A DNA stretch of 64,000 bases from Symbiotaphrina buchneri (GCA_001599915.1 BCIG01000012.1:682001-746000), one strand, 5' to 3'. Shown: positions 22,106-33,986, counted from the first letter of the stretch. The notes: generated by a model not told the origin, from the letters alone. Made by a program: numbers and translations.

Positions 22106-24456
22106 ATGCCGATGACACAACCACCAACACGCCGGGGAAGGAAGCACACGCGGATCTCACGCGCAGCAACGGCGGCTGAGATGGCTGATAAGGAGGGGCA
22201 TTCAGAAAACCGAAGAAAGCCGAAGATCCCGAAGGCCTGCGAAGAATGCCGGCGAAGGAAAAGCAAATGTGACGGTGCGACTCCATGTCAACGCTGTCTC
22301 CGGCACCATCGACGATGCACGTACCGTGCCATCACTCGCTGGCGGAAGAAGACGGTCCAGGCAAATGCCGAACGACAGGGTAGCTCTGGGAGGGCTATAG
22401 CACCAGCGCAGGAGGAGCAATCGCGGGAGACCCCTGCTCAGCAGAACGATGGCAGCGTCAGTGCGACGCACCTTACTTCAGTTGCTGATGCTTCGCCGGC
22501 CAATGTACTGCAACTTTACTATGGCCCCTCGTCACACTTCTCCTTCATCCAGCAGATATATAAAATGCTGATTCCAGCCGACGGCACGGCCTTACATGCA
22601 CAAAGTGAAGTGGAAGAAGGGGAAGCTGCACTGGACCTTTTCCGTTACAGAGGAGTATTCTTCGGAGAAACCGCTGGTAAAAGAGACGGCGCCGGCGGAC
22701 GAGACAGCGCTGCAGAGTTGGTCTTCCTGCCATATGATCTTGCCAAAGTGTTCTTACATGGCTTCCTGTCTACCACATACCACATCTTTCCCTTGCTGTC
22801 ACCGCAGATATTCGAGCAGATGCTGGAGAATATGTATGGAAACCGCTATCCTGAACCGCGACTGCAGCCTTCTGAAAGAGCTATCTTACTGGCAGCGCTT
22901 GCGATTGGAGAGCTTTGCAGATGATCCACGGTGGGGTGATGTTCTGTTCGAGAGGGCAGAGGCAGACGAAGCGTCGTTGAGAGGAATGGTGAATTTGAGG
23001 GCGATACAGGCTCCGTTGTTTCTAATAAGTCCTCCAAGGAAACCCTACTAGCACCCTTGCTGACCTTGCAGGGAAGTTTACGCCCATTATGAATCCATCA
23101 ACGGCAGACCGAACTCTTCCTACCTGTATCTGGGGAAAACTGTACGCAAAGCATATGCTGCTGGTTTACATCGCAATATTCCTTCTCGAAGCAACACTGC
23201 AGCTGGCCCGGACCAGGTCAAAGAGAGACAGATGACTTTTTGGTGTTTATATTTCCATGAAATGCAGGAGCGCCCTCTATACACTTCTCGAAACTACCTC
23301 GCTGACATCAGACTCGGTGTAGCTGGTTTACCTACTTCATTGGACGATCAAGCTCACTCACAGATGCCTCGAGCATACCGCCTCCGGACGAAAATGAACA
23401 GCCGGTCCTGTACGCTCTAGTCAAACTCTCGGCTATCATATTAGAGTCGTCTCGTGAGATCTATAATCGCGGAAACACATCCTTTTTAGTCATCTTCAGG
23501 GCTGCTAAAGCTATCCAGCAAGCACTGGAAAGATGGCGGCGCGAGGTGGAAGCAAGGATGAGGTTCAAGCTGGGCCATTCCCCGGAGCCGGGAGAGCAGG
23601 GTGTAGACCAGCTAACATTAACACACTGTGAGCTTCCTGAAAGAGACTGGGTCTGCGCGATGCTTACATACCAAGTATTCCACCACATCATGATCCTCAC
23701 CTTCCGTCCCTTTCTGCTCATACGCGCGGCGTTGTACAAAGGATCTCACGCTGCTCGTTCTGAGAATGGGGATGTTCAGGAACCGGAAAAGGCCAGTACG
23801 GAGGTCTCTGCTGCCCTACTGGAGGCTTGCGAGCACGTCCTCAACGCTTCGACGAGTATCATCAGCTTCACCGCTGCTACACTGGAACTCAATACACTAG
23901 CAAGGGTACGTTGCGTCGCCTACATCCAAGCTCGTTTTCGGGGATCTGTCTGACCACTGGGCTAATGCTACCATCACAGGGCCTTCGGTTCAACACGTTC
24001 CTAATCGAGACTGCAAGTTTCGCGCTAATATTCGGGATCCTGCTGGACTACAAGGCGGCAACGGAGTACATCTCCAGCATCAAGCTCGGCATACAATGTC
24101 TGGCCAAACTGGTCCAGACAGAGAACATCACGAATAGCATGAAGATGATCCAGAAGATGTTGGATATGGCCATAGCCCTGCGCGAATCCCAGGATCCGCG
24201 TGCGCCAGATACGATTACTATTTCGCCGTCCATGCTACGCCAAAGGCCGGCAGAATCGAATCCTCTCGAGCAGCAGGGCGGTCATCCGGGCGAAGTGGCT
24301 CCAGCTGTGGGAGGTGGTAATGAGGACTTGGACGGGCTCATTGACTTTGGCTTGGATCAGCTCGGCCTTGATTTTGACCCGTCGCATGCGGACCTCGAGT
24401 TCTTCATGTCGGTCGGCGACGGCGGCACGGGGCAGTATCCAGAGTTTACGTTCTGA
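22106..24456 (+). CDS. Zn2Cys6 transcription factor with fungal_trans domain, one apparent frameshift
   Basis: The zinc cluster C-x2-C-x6-C-x5-C-x2-C-x6-C (starts CEECRRRKSKC) lies at about residues 45-71. A fungal-specific regulatory domain follows (HIFPLLSP, LLAALAIGEL, DPRWGDVLFERA, GRPNSSYLYLG, RDWVCAMLTYQVFHH). Introns inferred: 23018-23071, 23317-23363 and 23906-23979. The 23317 intron also removes what first looked like a frameshift. One break remains at about 22914-22920: AIGEL and ADDPRW are in different frames, offset by one base in a TTT run. It may be a real lesion or a sequencing error. A second ATG at 22181 could be the true start. It neighbours a divergent sugar porter and a downstream membrane protein. 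Confidence 0.72.
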
Positions 24457-24753
24457 GTAACTATCATATACAGGGTCCAGAGCAAGCACCAAACCTCCCA
24501 CTCGCCACCTTCGGATTTACTTTGACGTATGATGCTGTGTTATCGTGATTTTACGGTTATTCTCCTGGTTGAGTGGGGCGGATTTGGCGGAGCCGGATTT
24601 ACAGCTCGGATAAGTCCGCGCTTGCGTCGCTGGGTCCAGTTTTCGCGGACTTACGGTACCTCACCACGCGGATGCCGAGCACCTTTAATAGAGCGGAACC
24701 CTCACTCCAGCAACCCTTCATTTGAATAATAAATCTATAGCAAGGATTCAAGC
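24457..24753. other. Promoter region rich in CGG triplets
   Basis: Between 24575 and 24680 there are many CGG/CCG triplets (for example GGCGGAGCCGGATTT and CTCGGATAAGTCCGCG). These are possible Zn2Cys6 binding sites ahead of the membrane-protein gene. Spacing was not modelled. Confidence 0.35.
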
Positions 24754-25920
24754 ATGCCTCCATGTACAGAGGATGCGCCTGCTCGACTTCTCGACAATGG
24801 GCTGCGACACCAGCTCGGCGACGAGCACCGGTTGATGATAACGGGCATCATTCTCGCGCTGCAAGTTCTGCTGGTGCGTACCGACATGCTTTCTCTTGAA
24901 GAATATCACTGAGGCGTCTGCGCGCAGGGCATGCAGTTCGGCATGACATTCGTGTCCAGCTTCTACCTCGACAAAAGCGCGTGCCTGACCGGTCTCTGCG
25001 GCGAGTCGTTTTACACGACAATATCTCTGACGTAAGTCATGATCCTGCTGCAGGCCCGGTCCCCGTTCATCAACCCCTCCAAACCTCACATCGCTAATCC
25101 GAAATCCTCACCAGGGTAACCGCCCTCATCACCGCCCCCACCGCGCACCGCATCGGAGGCTTGCGGGGGTTCAAAGCAACACTACGTCCCGCTTCTCTCT
25201 GGTGGTTCAGCTTCTCGGTCCTGGCAGCAGCCAGCGGCGAGCTTCGCGCCGTGAACGACGCGCTCAAGCTGGCCTGCATAGGCACCTGGACACTGATGGC
25301 TCTGACGGCGAATATCATACAAATGCACGGCGTGGGCGCGTATACGACGACGCTGTTTGCGGTTGCGTGGCCGATAGGCGCGAGGATGGGAGGAGCGATG
25401 GCCGCGAAGGTTTCGACGCTGCAGACGTGGGATCCGTTGATTTCTATGTATGTGGGGCGTGATGGTTACTAGAGGAGACGATGTGGTGGCAGAGTCAGAC
25501 TGACGATATGGTAGTGCTATGTGTGCTGGAGCCGCTCTGTATCTTCTGCATGCAATGCTTCCCGAGGATCCTTCTTCACTCAACGGAAATGTCCAAGATT
25601 GGCCGGGAGTCATTATGATCGCGACAGGGCTTGTTCTTGCAAGTCTTCGCTACAGGTATGTAAATCCCATTAAACTTCCGATACATACATACTAACCGCC
25701 TTTGGTCCGCAGCATCGAGCAAGCATTCGATATTTCCCGCCCATACCCACTTACGATCATTCTGGCGCTCTTGGTGTGTGCTCTCCTGGCGTGGGAGCCC
25801 ATGGGAGCGGCACACCCCATCTTGCCGCTCAATTCGTTACAGGATCTGGCGGTCGCTCTTGCGCTTGCTCTCATTGCGGTCCTGGGGATACTGGAGACGA
25901 CGTTCTCGACGACTTCATGA
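24754..25920 (+). CDS. Unrecognised integral membrane protein, about seven helices
   Basis: 301 residues from five exons: 24754-24873, 24928-25031, 25115-25447, 25515-25655 and 25713-25920. All introns are GT-AG and phases agree. Hydrophobic segments appear around LMITGIILALQVLL, LWWFSFSVLAAASG, LACIGTWTLMALTA, TTLFAVAWPIGA, DWPGVIMIATGLVLA, TIILALLVCALLAWE and DLAVALALALIAVLGIL. A short CLTGLCGE loop has two Cys. I recognise no family. Small membrane terpene cyclases have a similar helix number, but I see none of their motifs. Its position beside a regulator and a sugar porter suggests a shared pathway; that is inference. Confidence 0.7.
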
Positions 25921-27345
25921 CTCTGGATACAATTACAGGATGCCGTGATGGCACCTTGCATGGGACGGTGTTCGCGAATATAATGTTGCAGAGGGATAAT
26001 AAAGATTTATGATATGTCCACCAGGTACACAGCTCCGGATAGATATATGCATGCTGTGATGGCACTCTGCATGAGACGGTACGGCTGGCTAACATGGTCG
26101 AGAGAAATCCAATATCCAATAGAGATTCACGATATGTCGCTTGGAACACAGCTCCAGATATAAGCTTCTTGTGTAAGCTTGACATCAAGATGCATATAAT
26201 AATGCCTGATGCAATGCAACGATGCTATATATAGAATGATGCATAGGAGATCAGAAGGACACGGAGAAGGGTACTTGTCAAGCATCCAGCCGGGTGACAA
26301 CTGACCGGAAGTCGTACTCCTTGTATGATGCTGAGCCCTCGGTATTATTGGATTTCCTATGGCATATCTTTCTGCTTTGGTCTCGTGTCTGTCGACTCCG
26401 TTTCATGGATGTGGGGTACGAGAAATATTGATTCTCGTGCCAAGCATTGCACATCCGCAACGGAGTCTTCTCGGAACTGGAGGGGGTGTGCCTAGTACGT
26501 ATAATTCGGAACAGCTGCGTATCATACAGCACAGAAACCAAAGCCCCTGCTCGTCAATGCAAAAGATGAAGATCTGAGCATGTTAAGGAACACCTTCAAA
26601 CAATTACAATTGTTGGGTCGGTGTCTACCAGCTTACGTTGGATCGATGATGACATTATTCTACACACTGCTTTTCTAAGAACCAGGCTGGCAGAGCACCG
26701 ATACGGAGGATGCTGCGTGAGACATTCTCTTTCAGCTGCTGCAGTAAGCGAGATATGGCAGGTGGCAGGTTCCACAGCCAGTCTGGATCAGCACAAAACT
26801 TTCATGTGGCGCACACGCCGGGATAGGGGTACGAAGTTATGTGTGCGTGCACAGCGTGGAAATAATCACGGACAGCAAGGGCACAGGTGCCACAGGGGCC
26901 ATAGGCCCAATCAGCTCAAGGTGGTCGGGCGCCGGTCGCCCATTTGGGGACGACTTTGTGTCAATGTGTCGGCTAGTTCCCGCTCGCGCCCCCTGTCTCC
27001 CTGTCTGTGCTATGATTGGCAAAGCGCAGCTGATCAACCCACGTTTTCGCCGTCCCTTTTCCACTTTTCCTCCCCNCCCCGCCTGTCGCTCCTAATTTAT
27101 TTTCGGCTTCATCCATTCCACGCGCGTTTGATCGACTCATCGAACCCCCTTTCCTGATTGTATCGGCCATGGGATCCTTTTGAAGCTTTCGATGACTGTC
27201 GCTAGAGTGCGACAACAGCGACGCATCGAGAGTGAACAAGGATCGATGCTGTGAGGCTGGACCGTCTGTCCTTCGTTTGAGGTGACGACTTCGAGGTGTA
27301 CTACTGGTTTCCTGCAACTTTAGTCGGTCGCTTGAATCCTGCGTC
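25921..27345. other. Intergenic region with a degenerate duplication
   Basis: No gene is supported. It includes a degenerate tandem duplication near its left end and one ambiguous base (N) at 27076 in a C-rich run, a sign of local assembly or read uncertainty. The right part is the promoter of the glycosyltransferase gene. Confidence 0.5.
25941..26160 (+). repeat. Degenerate tandem duplication, two ~100-bp units
   Basis: Units at 25941-26040 and 26052-26160 share the words GTGATGGCAC, GATATGTC and ACACAGCTCC in the same order. Many differences are C/T or G/A. It looks like an old local duplication. Confidence 0.7.
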
Positions 27346-29390
27346 ATGCTTTTTCGTTCGGTGACCAGACGACTCTTTTTCCTGGTTATCGCACTTGTCA
27401 TTGCAGTCACCATCCTTCAGTTTCATGCATCTCGAAGCCCATTCCAACAGACGACAGAACGGAAAGAGACGTGGTCGTGGATAAAACCGACCGAGTCGTA
27501 TGATAGCGTGGTCTTTCCGGCCCAGACTCCTACGGCGACTCCGTTTGATAATCTCGACGTCAAAACCAGCATCAGCAGCAATGCCGAGCACTCTCAACCA
27601 GTTGCAGACACGACATCGACCGCTGCTGGTCTGCCAGTCGTCGAGCCGCAGTGGCATTCCCCAGTGGTGACAGAATCATCCATGCTCTCCTACCCTATCG
27701 CGATCGACGTGGAGTCGATGGCCACATCAACCATCGATGGAAAATCCATACCCGTCCCATCAAGCAGCCTTTCAACCTCCATCGCGACGCCCGTTCCCTC
27801 CCGATCAGCCGAATGCCAATACTTCCCGCCCAGCAACGACACGCTGTTCATCATCAAAACGGGCGCCACCGAAGCCTACGCCAAGCTGCCGATCCACTTC
27901 CTCACCACGCTCACCTGCATCGACGACTTCCTCTTATTCTCCGACATGGCGCAGGACATGGGGCGGTACCACATCCACGACGCGTTAGACGAAGTCCTGG
28001 ACAGCACGCGCGTGTCCGCAACCGACGACTTCCACCTGTACTGGGAGCAGCAGCAGTACCATACCCTCTTCAAGGAAGTGCGCGTGCTGGGCGAGAACAA
28101 TAATGGCTGGAACCTGGATAAGTACAAGTTCGTGCATGTCCTGCAGAAGACCTGGCGCTGGCGGCCCAACTATCAGTGGTATGTCTTCCTCGAGGCCGAC
28201 TCGTATCTCGTGCGCAATAACCTCGAACACTTCCTCGCGGACCGCGATGGCTGGACTGAGCAGCTGTACATGGGCTCGAACGTGTTCATCGGGGACATTG
28301 AGTTCGCGCACGGCGGCAGCGGATATATCATCTCGCACGCGGCCATGGCGGCATCCGTGGGGCAGGATCCGGACTTTGCGCATAAATACGAAGAACTGAC
28401 GCGCGATGGCTGCTGTGGCGATGCGACCCTGGCGCAGGCATTGCTGGATTATGGCGTGCATGTGACCGGGTCTTGGCCGACGATTAATGGCGATAAGCCG
28501 AGCACGCTGATGTTCTGGGATGGCCAGTGGTGTCAGTTGGCGCTGACGATGCATCATATTAATCCAGAGGAGATAGCGCTGATGTGGCAGTGGGAGGTGG
28601 AACGAGCGAAGGAGGGGATCACTGTACGTTCGCTCCGTAATCCCTCTCACACCCCTCTGGCCAAGCCCTTTCTTCGGTCTTGCCGATCGGTCTTCACTCT
28701 TCCTGTTAAAACACCTCTCACTAACTCGCCATCCAGGAACCAATCCTCTTCAAAGACATCTACCACCGCTTAGTCGAGCCGTGGATCACCGACATCAGGA
28801 TGGACTGGGACAATCTCTCCGAAGACATCGTCCTGGAGCCGCGCGATCCGAATGATCCCGAGGAAGTAGGAGGGCTTGTTGAAGAGACTGAAGAGCCCAG
28901 CGACGCGTCAGCTGAAGCCGAACTAGCGCAAGAGCCAGAGCACGAATCCGACCTGGATATCGCCGCCGAGACACCCGCCGAGGCTGCGCAGCAGCACCTG
29001 CAGCGCCGCTCTGAGGACTTCTCTTCTTCTTCTGCGGATGATGTCGCCTCTGAGAACGGCCGCGCTGAGGACACCTCCACTCTCGACGAAACCTCCTCCC
29101 TCTCCTCCTCAGACCCTCCTTCCCCTCCCACCTCCTCATCCTCTGATCCAGAGCCTGAAGCCGAACCCCCATGGGCCAGCCTCAAATCCTGCCGGGCGTC
29201 CTGCGCCGCAGACGAGGAGTGCATGCAGTTCTCCTGGCGGAAAGACCGGTGCGCGCATCATCACAGTCTGCGCCTTGGGAGTCGGCGCGTGGATAGTTCC
29301 GAGGTGGATGAGAGATGGTTTAGTGGCTGGATGGTCGATGGGAGGGTCGAGGGCTTTGTCGAGGGATTGGGGGAGTGTGAGGCGGAGTAG
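27346..29390 (+). CDS. Fringe-like glycosyltransferase (GT31-type), type II membrane protein
   Basis: 643 residues from exons 27346-28623 and 28737-29390. An N-terminal anchor (RLFFLVIALVIAVTIL) is followed by a Ser/Thr-rich stem. The catalytic domain contains TLFIIKTGATEAYAKLPIH, a metal-site motif FLEADSYL, FAHGGSGYIIS and GCCGDATLAQAL, as in fungal Fringe-like (DUF604) enzymes of the Golgi. After the catalytic part there is an acidic Ser/Glu/Pro-rich insertion of about 120 residues. A Cys-rich segment follows (SLKSCRASCAADEECMQFSW) that looks like an apple/PAN-type motif. Sugar donor and acceptor are unknown. Confidence 0.85.
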
Positions 29391-29794
29391 TAATAGTAGT
29401 TGGTGTGTCTGGCTTTGCAAGATGGGTTGAAGACAGTCAGGACTTTGCTTTGGCCATGTCTATTTTGCCACGGGATTGGGCAGTAAGTATGTGACGGACA
29501 AGGAAATCTGCATCGGGCTGGCGCTGGGATATATTGGCTTTTTACAGGACTTGCAGAAGGAGCTGGAATGGCATAGATACCGCAGAAGTGGTTTCATCTG
29601 ACACCGGAGATGTGTCTCAAGTGACACGGCAGTGGCTAGATACCAAGAATAAGAGAATGCGCGTTCTTGACATGCAAGAGAGTCGTGAGCCGAAATCATG
29701 TGCATGAAGTTCATCCGCTGCCGTCGGTATATGTGTCTCCCCGTCCCGGCGACCGGCTGCCGGCGGCCGTCCCAGTGTCCGCATGTTCATCTGC
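29391..29794. other. Intergenic, no gene seen
   Basis: Holds the 3' flank of the glycosyltransferase and the promoter of the NmrA-like gene. No coding signal. Confidence 0.5.
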
Positions 29795-29803
29795 TTTATA
29801 AAG
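29795..29803 (+). promoter_or_regulatory. TATA-box candidate
   Basis: TTTATAAAG lies about 95 bp before the start codon of the NmrA-like gene, a usual spacing for a fungal core promoter. Confidence 0.45.
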
Positions 29804-29895
29804 CTGCAACTACAACAAGCCATCACAAAGGACAAAATATTGAGCGCGTGACTTACTTTAACCTCGAAAGCATAACCCCCCAGTACAGCCAGGAA

Positions 29896-31086
29896 ATGGA
29901 GAAAGTCCTGGTCGTCGGCGCAACCGGCGCGACGGGAATGAGTATCGTCCGCGGCCTGTTCGACAGCGGAAAATACGTGAGCGAAAACCACTGCACATCC
30001 CCACCGTCCTCTGCAATCTCTTAACACTGAGCCAGACAATACTCGCCCTCGCAAGGCCCGGTTCGCAGAATCCATCCATCTCGGCTATAGAAGCAATGGG
30101 CATCGAGATCCAGCGCGCAGAGCTCCACGACACGGCCGCTCTTCTCCCGATCCTATCTCGAGTCGACACCGTCGTTTCGGCCGTTGCGTCGTGGGCTACA
30201 CTAGAGCAGATCCCGCTCATTGACGCTATCAAAGACGCTGGCGTGAAGCGCTTCGTCCCGAGCGCGTGGGGGCCCGTCATGGCTCCTTCGGGGATCTTGC
30301 ATTATCGCGAACACGTCCGTGCCCCCATCTCCGCTCCATCCAAGCTCCCATCACCACCCCATTGACTGACACTACGGGCGGGCGTCTAGAAAGAGACCGT
30401 GTACAACGCGCTCAAAGCCGCCAAGATCCCGTACACGATCATCGACGTCGGATGGTGGTTCCAGCTCGCGATCCCCGAGGTGCCCTCGGGCCGGGCTTCG
30501 CAGGCGATTTTCAAGCCGTTCAACACGGTTTTCGGACAAGGGGATAAGGAAATCGCGCTGACGCACCGTGAGGATATCGGCCGCTTCGTGGCGCGTGTGC
30601 TGGATGATACGCGCACGCTGGATAAATATGTTTTTTGCTATGCAGAAGTCCGATCCCAGCGCGAGGTTGTGGCGCTGATGGAGCGGCTTTCGGGCGAGGA
30701 AATCACGACCAAAACGGTACGTTCCCATCCTCCATCCCCTTCCCCGGCATACAAGACACCATAATTAACGACCCCCCCAGGTCTCCGGCCCCGATCTCGC
30801 CGCCGGCATCTCCGCCGCGCGCGCAAGACTGCACGCGGACCCGACCGATGCCGCGGCGACGATGGAACTCATGTTTCATCAATATGGCATGAGCCTTGGC
30901 GTGCGCGGGGATAATTGTCCCGCGAATGCGGCGTATCTGGGCTATCTGGATGCGAGGGAGCTGTATCCGGATTTCAAGCCGACAGGGTTGGAGGCGTTTC
31001 TGGGAGATGTCCTGCTGGGCAAGCAGGAGACGAGGAATACGGCGTCGTGGGAGGAGAGGGTTAGGGCGAGGGCTGTAAGGAAGTAG
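29896..31086 (+). CDS. NmrA/isoflavone-reductase-like NAD(P)-binding protein
   Basis: 330 residues from exons 29896-29976, 30036-30314, 30390-30716 and 30781-31086, all phase 0. It begins with a Rossmann motif (GATGATG at residues 8-14). Other family blocks: TVVSAVASWATLEQ, DAGVKRFVPSAWGP, IPYTIIDVGWWFQL and LTHREDIGRFVARVL. These match atypical SDR proteins of the NmrA/PCBER type, which are cytosolic reductases or redox sensors. The substrate is unknown. The start is the ATG that directly precedes the nucleotide motif. Confidence 0.85.
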
Positions 31087-31739
31087 AATTGAGATGAGTA
31101 TGTGGAGGGGAAGGGGTAAGAAGGATATTGGGTTGGCAGATTGATTCATCCATCCCCGGACAATGTTAGGTGTTGTGAGCATATCCATCACATCTGCCCT
31201 CTCGAGCCTGAAAAGGTTTCATTATTGGGCAAGCGCTACAGCTGCGACCCTGCTGCAAGCCTGCAAGCGAGCCATAAATTCCATAATTACCTTACCATTG
31301 CATCACGGTTTGGGGATAAAATCTTGGTGATTTGTCGAGCAACCAACTTCCCAAGCTCTTCTCTGCACTCAACACGATCTTAACATATAAACCCCACAGG
31401 CGGCCCCCACGCAAATACAGTGTCAGCAACAGCTTTTGGTGATGAGCAGGCCTCCGCCTCAAATCGGAGTTTTCTTATGACGCGTTGTGGGGCAGATCTG
31501 CATCTCGGGCTAGACGCGAAGCCTTTTCGAGCTGCGCTATGCAAAAGCTTACGTGCCATCATTTGCCGGAGGAGCCGCGCACGGTCCGAGGGGCCCTGTC
31601 TTCCATTTATTCTCCTGTCCCTGGGTTGTAAGTTAATTCTCCCAAGAACTGAGATTTGTAGGACGGGAAGACGTGTGTGATTACTGCAACTACCGGGATT
31701 TTTGGGATATCGGGTTTGTGGTCGGCGTCGCTACCAGTC
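31087..31739. other. Intergenic, no gene seen
   Basis: Contains the 3' flank of the NmrA-like gene and the leader of the ThrE-like gene. The downstream frame stays open back to 31677 without an ATG. Confidence 0.5.
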
Positions 31740-33740
31740 ATGTCCGCGGGATTGGTTCCAGGGGCACCCGGTCCATCCGCCGGCGAAGACTCTTCCAATC
31801 ATCAACCGCCGCTCGTACCGGCCCTCGACGACCACCATCCATCACCAGCACCAACACCAACACCAACACCAGACAACGACGATAGATCCACGCGTGGATC
31901 GCCTTTGCAAAATGTGGAACAGGCGCCAGCGGCACCTTCTCGAGCGCGATTTCCAGATGAAGTCGCAGACCTGGAACAGCGGATCTCTGTCCAACCGCAG
32001 TACAGCTCGAGCGAGAAGCATGCGCTCCCGCAAAGAGGGTTGTGGAACCGTTTCGTGCAATACTGGCACGATCTCAAGGAAGATTTCGGCCCGGCCGAAT
32101 CGCATCAAGAAGTCACGAACCTTATCGGTGATTCTGGAATCGACATTGCCGCGCTGAGGAGCCTCAGGCCGAACCACAGTGTGTCAAGCCTAGTAGGATC
32201 ATCTCTATTCCTCTCCACAGGCGTGGGAAAACATCAGACGCCTAGCACAGACACCATCGCCGCGTCCGAGCAGACCACGGGTACATCCACGCCAACAACA
32301 TCGTCTCGACATTTCCACGCCGGCGTCGACGCGAAAGACGTCTCGAAAGCGCTGCGGAACCTTAAAGCCAAGCTGCGGCACTCCAAGGACTCCCGGGAGA
32401 GCAAGTACGTGCAAGCCAAAGCGGACCTGGCCCATCGACGGAATGTCGTCTTACTTCTGACGTACGCGTTCATGCTATATGGCGCGCCGTCGCATCGCAT
32501 CGAAGAGTATGTCCTGGCCCTGTTTGCGGCCTGTGGCCTAGACGGACGCGTCAACTACACCGTGGGGTGCACGGAGATATGCTTCGTCAATCCTCCCGAC
32601 CCAAATGACCCCATGACGCGATCCGCATACACGACGCTGGTGAAAGCGCAGGGACTAGATATCGGCGCGCTGGAGGTCGCGTTTCGGATATACAAGGATG
32701 TGGTGCACGGCGAGATCTCCATGGAGGAGGCATCGGGGAAGTTGGTGGAACTGCTCGAAGCCCCGCCTTATCACAAACCGTGGGTCATCGTGCCTTTCTA
32801 CGGCCTGTGCAGCGCGTTCGCGTGTGTCTGGGCCTATGGCGGCTACTGGACGGATATGGCAATTGCGTTCCTGCTGGGTAACATAGTTGGGTTCCTGCAA
32901 ATCGTCGTCTCGGCCCGGAACCCCCTGTACGCGAATGTTCTGGAGGTGACAGCCGCGCTCATCACTTCATTCGGCGCACGCGCATTCGCGACAATCGGAG
33001 GCTCGGACCAGAAGGTCTTCTGCTTCGCAGCCATAGCAGAGAGCTCGATAACAACCATCCTTCCCGGGTACGTCGTCCTCTGCGGCGCGCTGGAGCTGGA
33101 AGCCAAGTCCGTCACAGCCGGGTCCACGCGGCTCTTCTACGCCATCATCTACTCCCTACTCCTCGGCTACGGGATCGACGTCGGCGCGCAGCTCTGGGCC
33201 GTCATCGACTCGAACGCGCCCACATCGGCAACCTGTCCACGGAGCATCGATCCGCGGTGGAAGATCCTCCTCGTCCCCTCCTACCTGGTCTTCCAAGCGA
33301 CGCTGATCCGCAGCCGGCCGCGGCAGATCCCCGTGCAAGTACTCTTCGGGTCCGCCGCGTACACGGTGAACTACTTCGTGGGCAAGTACGCGACGGCGCA
33401 GGTGGCCGACACGGCGTCGTCGTTCACGCTGGGTGTGCTGGGGCACCTGTACGCGCGCTCGCAGCACGCGTTTGCGTTTGCGTCGGTCGTAGCCGGCGTC
33501 ATGGTGCTGGTGCCGTCGGGCCTGTCGGCGCAGGGAGGCCTGATTTCGGGGATCAGTACGCCGCTGTTTAATAATGGCACGACGAATGCCCAGGATGTCT
33601 ATGAGCAGAATCTGTATCAGTCGTTCAGTGTCGGCGCGCAGATGATCCAGGTCGCCGTGGGCCTGTCGGTGGGCTTGTTTGTTAGTGCGTTGGCGATTTA
33701 TCCGTTGGGGAGGAAGAATAATGCGCTGTTTTCGTTCTAG
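31740..33740 (+). CDS. ThrE/Prm10-like amino-acid exporter family membrane protein
   Basis: 666 residues, no intron. The first ATG is at 31740, although the frame is open further upstream. The N-terminal 220 residues are polar and low-complexity (PTPTPTP run). The first conserved half (DUF1212) contains LLLTYAFMLYGAPSHRIEEY and VNYTVGCTEICFVNPPD. About ten hydrophobic helices follow, with a second ThrE-like half ending FVSALAIYPLGRK. The pattern matches yeast pheromone-regulated membrane protein Prm10 and bacterial ThrE exporters. Transport of Thr/Ser or similar small solutes is inferred; membrane location in fungi is not settled by sequence. Confidence 0.88.
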   Translation: MSAGLVPGAPGPSAGEDSSNHQPPLVPALDDHHPSPAPTPTPTPDNDDRSTRGSPLQNVEQAPAAPSRARFPDEVADLEQRISVQPQYSSSEKHALPQRGLWNRFVQYWHDLKEDFGPAESHQEVTNLIGDSGIDIAALRSLRPNHSVSSLVGSSLFLSTGVGKHQTPSTDTIAASEQTTGTSTPTTSSRHFHAGVDAKDVSKALRNLKAKLRHSKDSRESKYVQAKADLAHRRNVVLLLTYAFMLYGAPSHRIEEYVLALFAACGLDGRVNYTVGCTEICFVNPPDPNDPMTRSAYTTLVKAQGLDIGALEVAFRIYKDVVHGEISMEEASGKLVELLEAPPYHKPWVIVPFYGLCSAFACVWAYGGYWTDMAIAFLLGNIVGFLQIVVSARNPLYANVLEVTAALITSFGARAFATIGGSDQKVFCFAAIAESSITTILPGYVVLCGALELEAKSVTAGSTRLFYAIIYSLLLGYGIDVGAQLWAVIDSNAPTSATCPRSIDPRWKILLVPSYLVFQATLIRSRPRQIPVQVLFGSAAYTVNYFVGKYATAQVADTASSFTLGVLGHLYARSQHAFAFASVVAGVMVLVPSGLSAQGGLISGISTPLFNNGTTNAQDVYEQNLYQSFSVGAQMIQVAVGLSVGLFVSALAIYPLGRKNNALFSF

Positions 33741-33986
33741 CATAGAGCGTTATAGGATGCAGCTTGTACCATATTAGCACGGTGAAATCAAGGAGCTTGT
33801 AACATATCATTCTCGCGGTCGATATTGCTTGCTATTGGCGACGGTCTACTTGTAACCTGTCTAACAAATGTATAGAGGAGTCGTTCTCCGCCCCAACGCT
33901 GCGCTCCACTGCGCTCCACTGCGCTCATCTCAGCTTCTTTCGTGCTTCCACATGCTCCCAGCAGTGTGTGTTTGCGTAAATGTAAC

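Noticed and set aside
23317-23400. A second frameshift in the Zn2Cys6 gene at 22106
   Set aside because: A 47-nt GT-AG intron (23317-23363) restores the frame into SSIPPPDENEQP.
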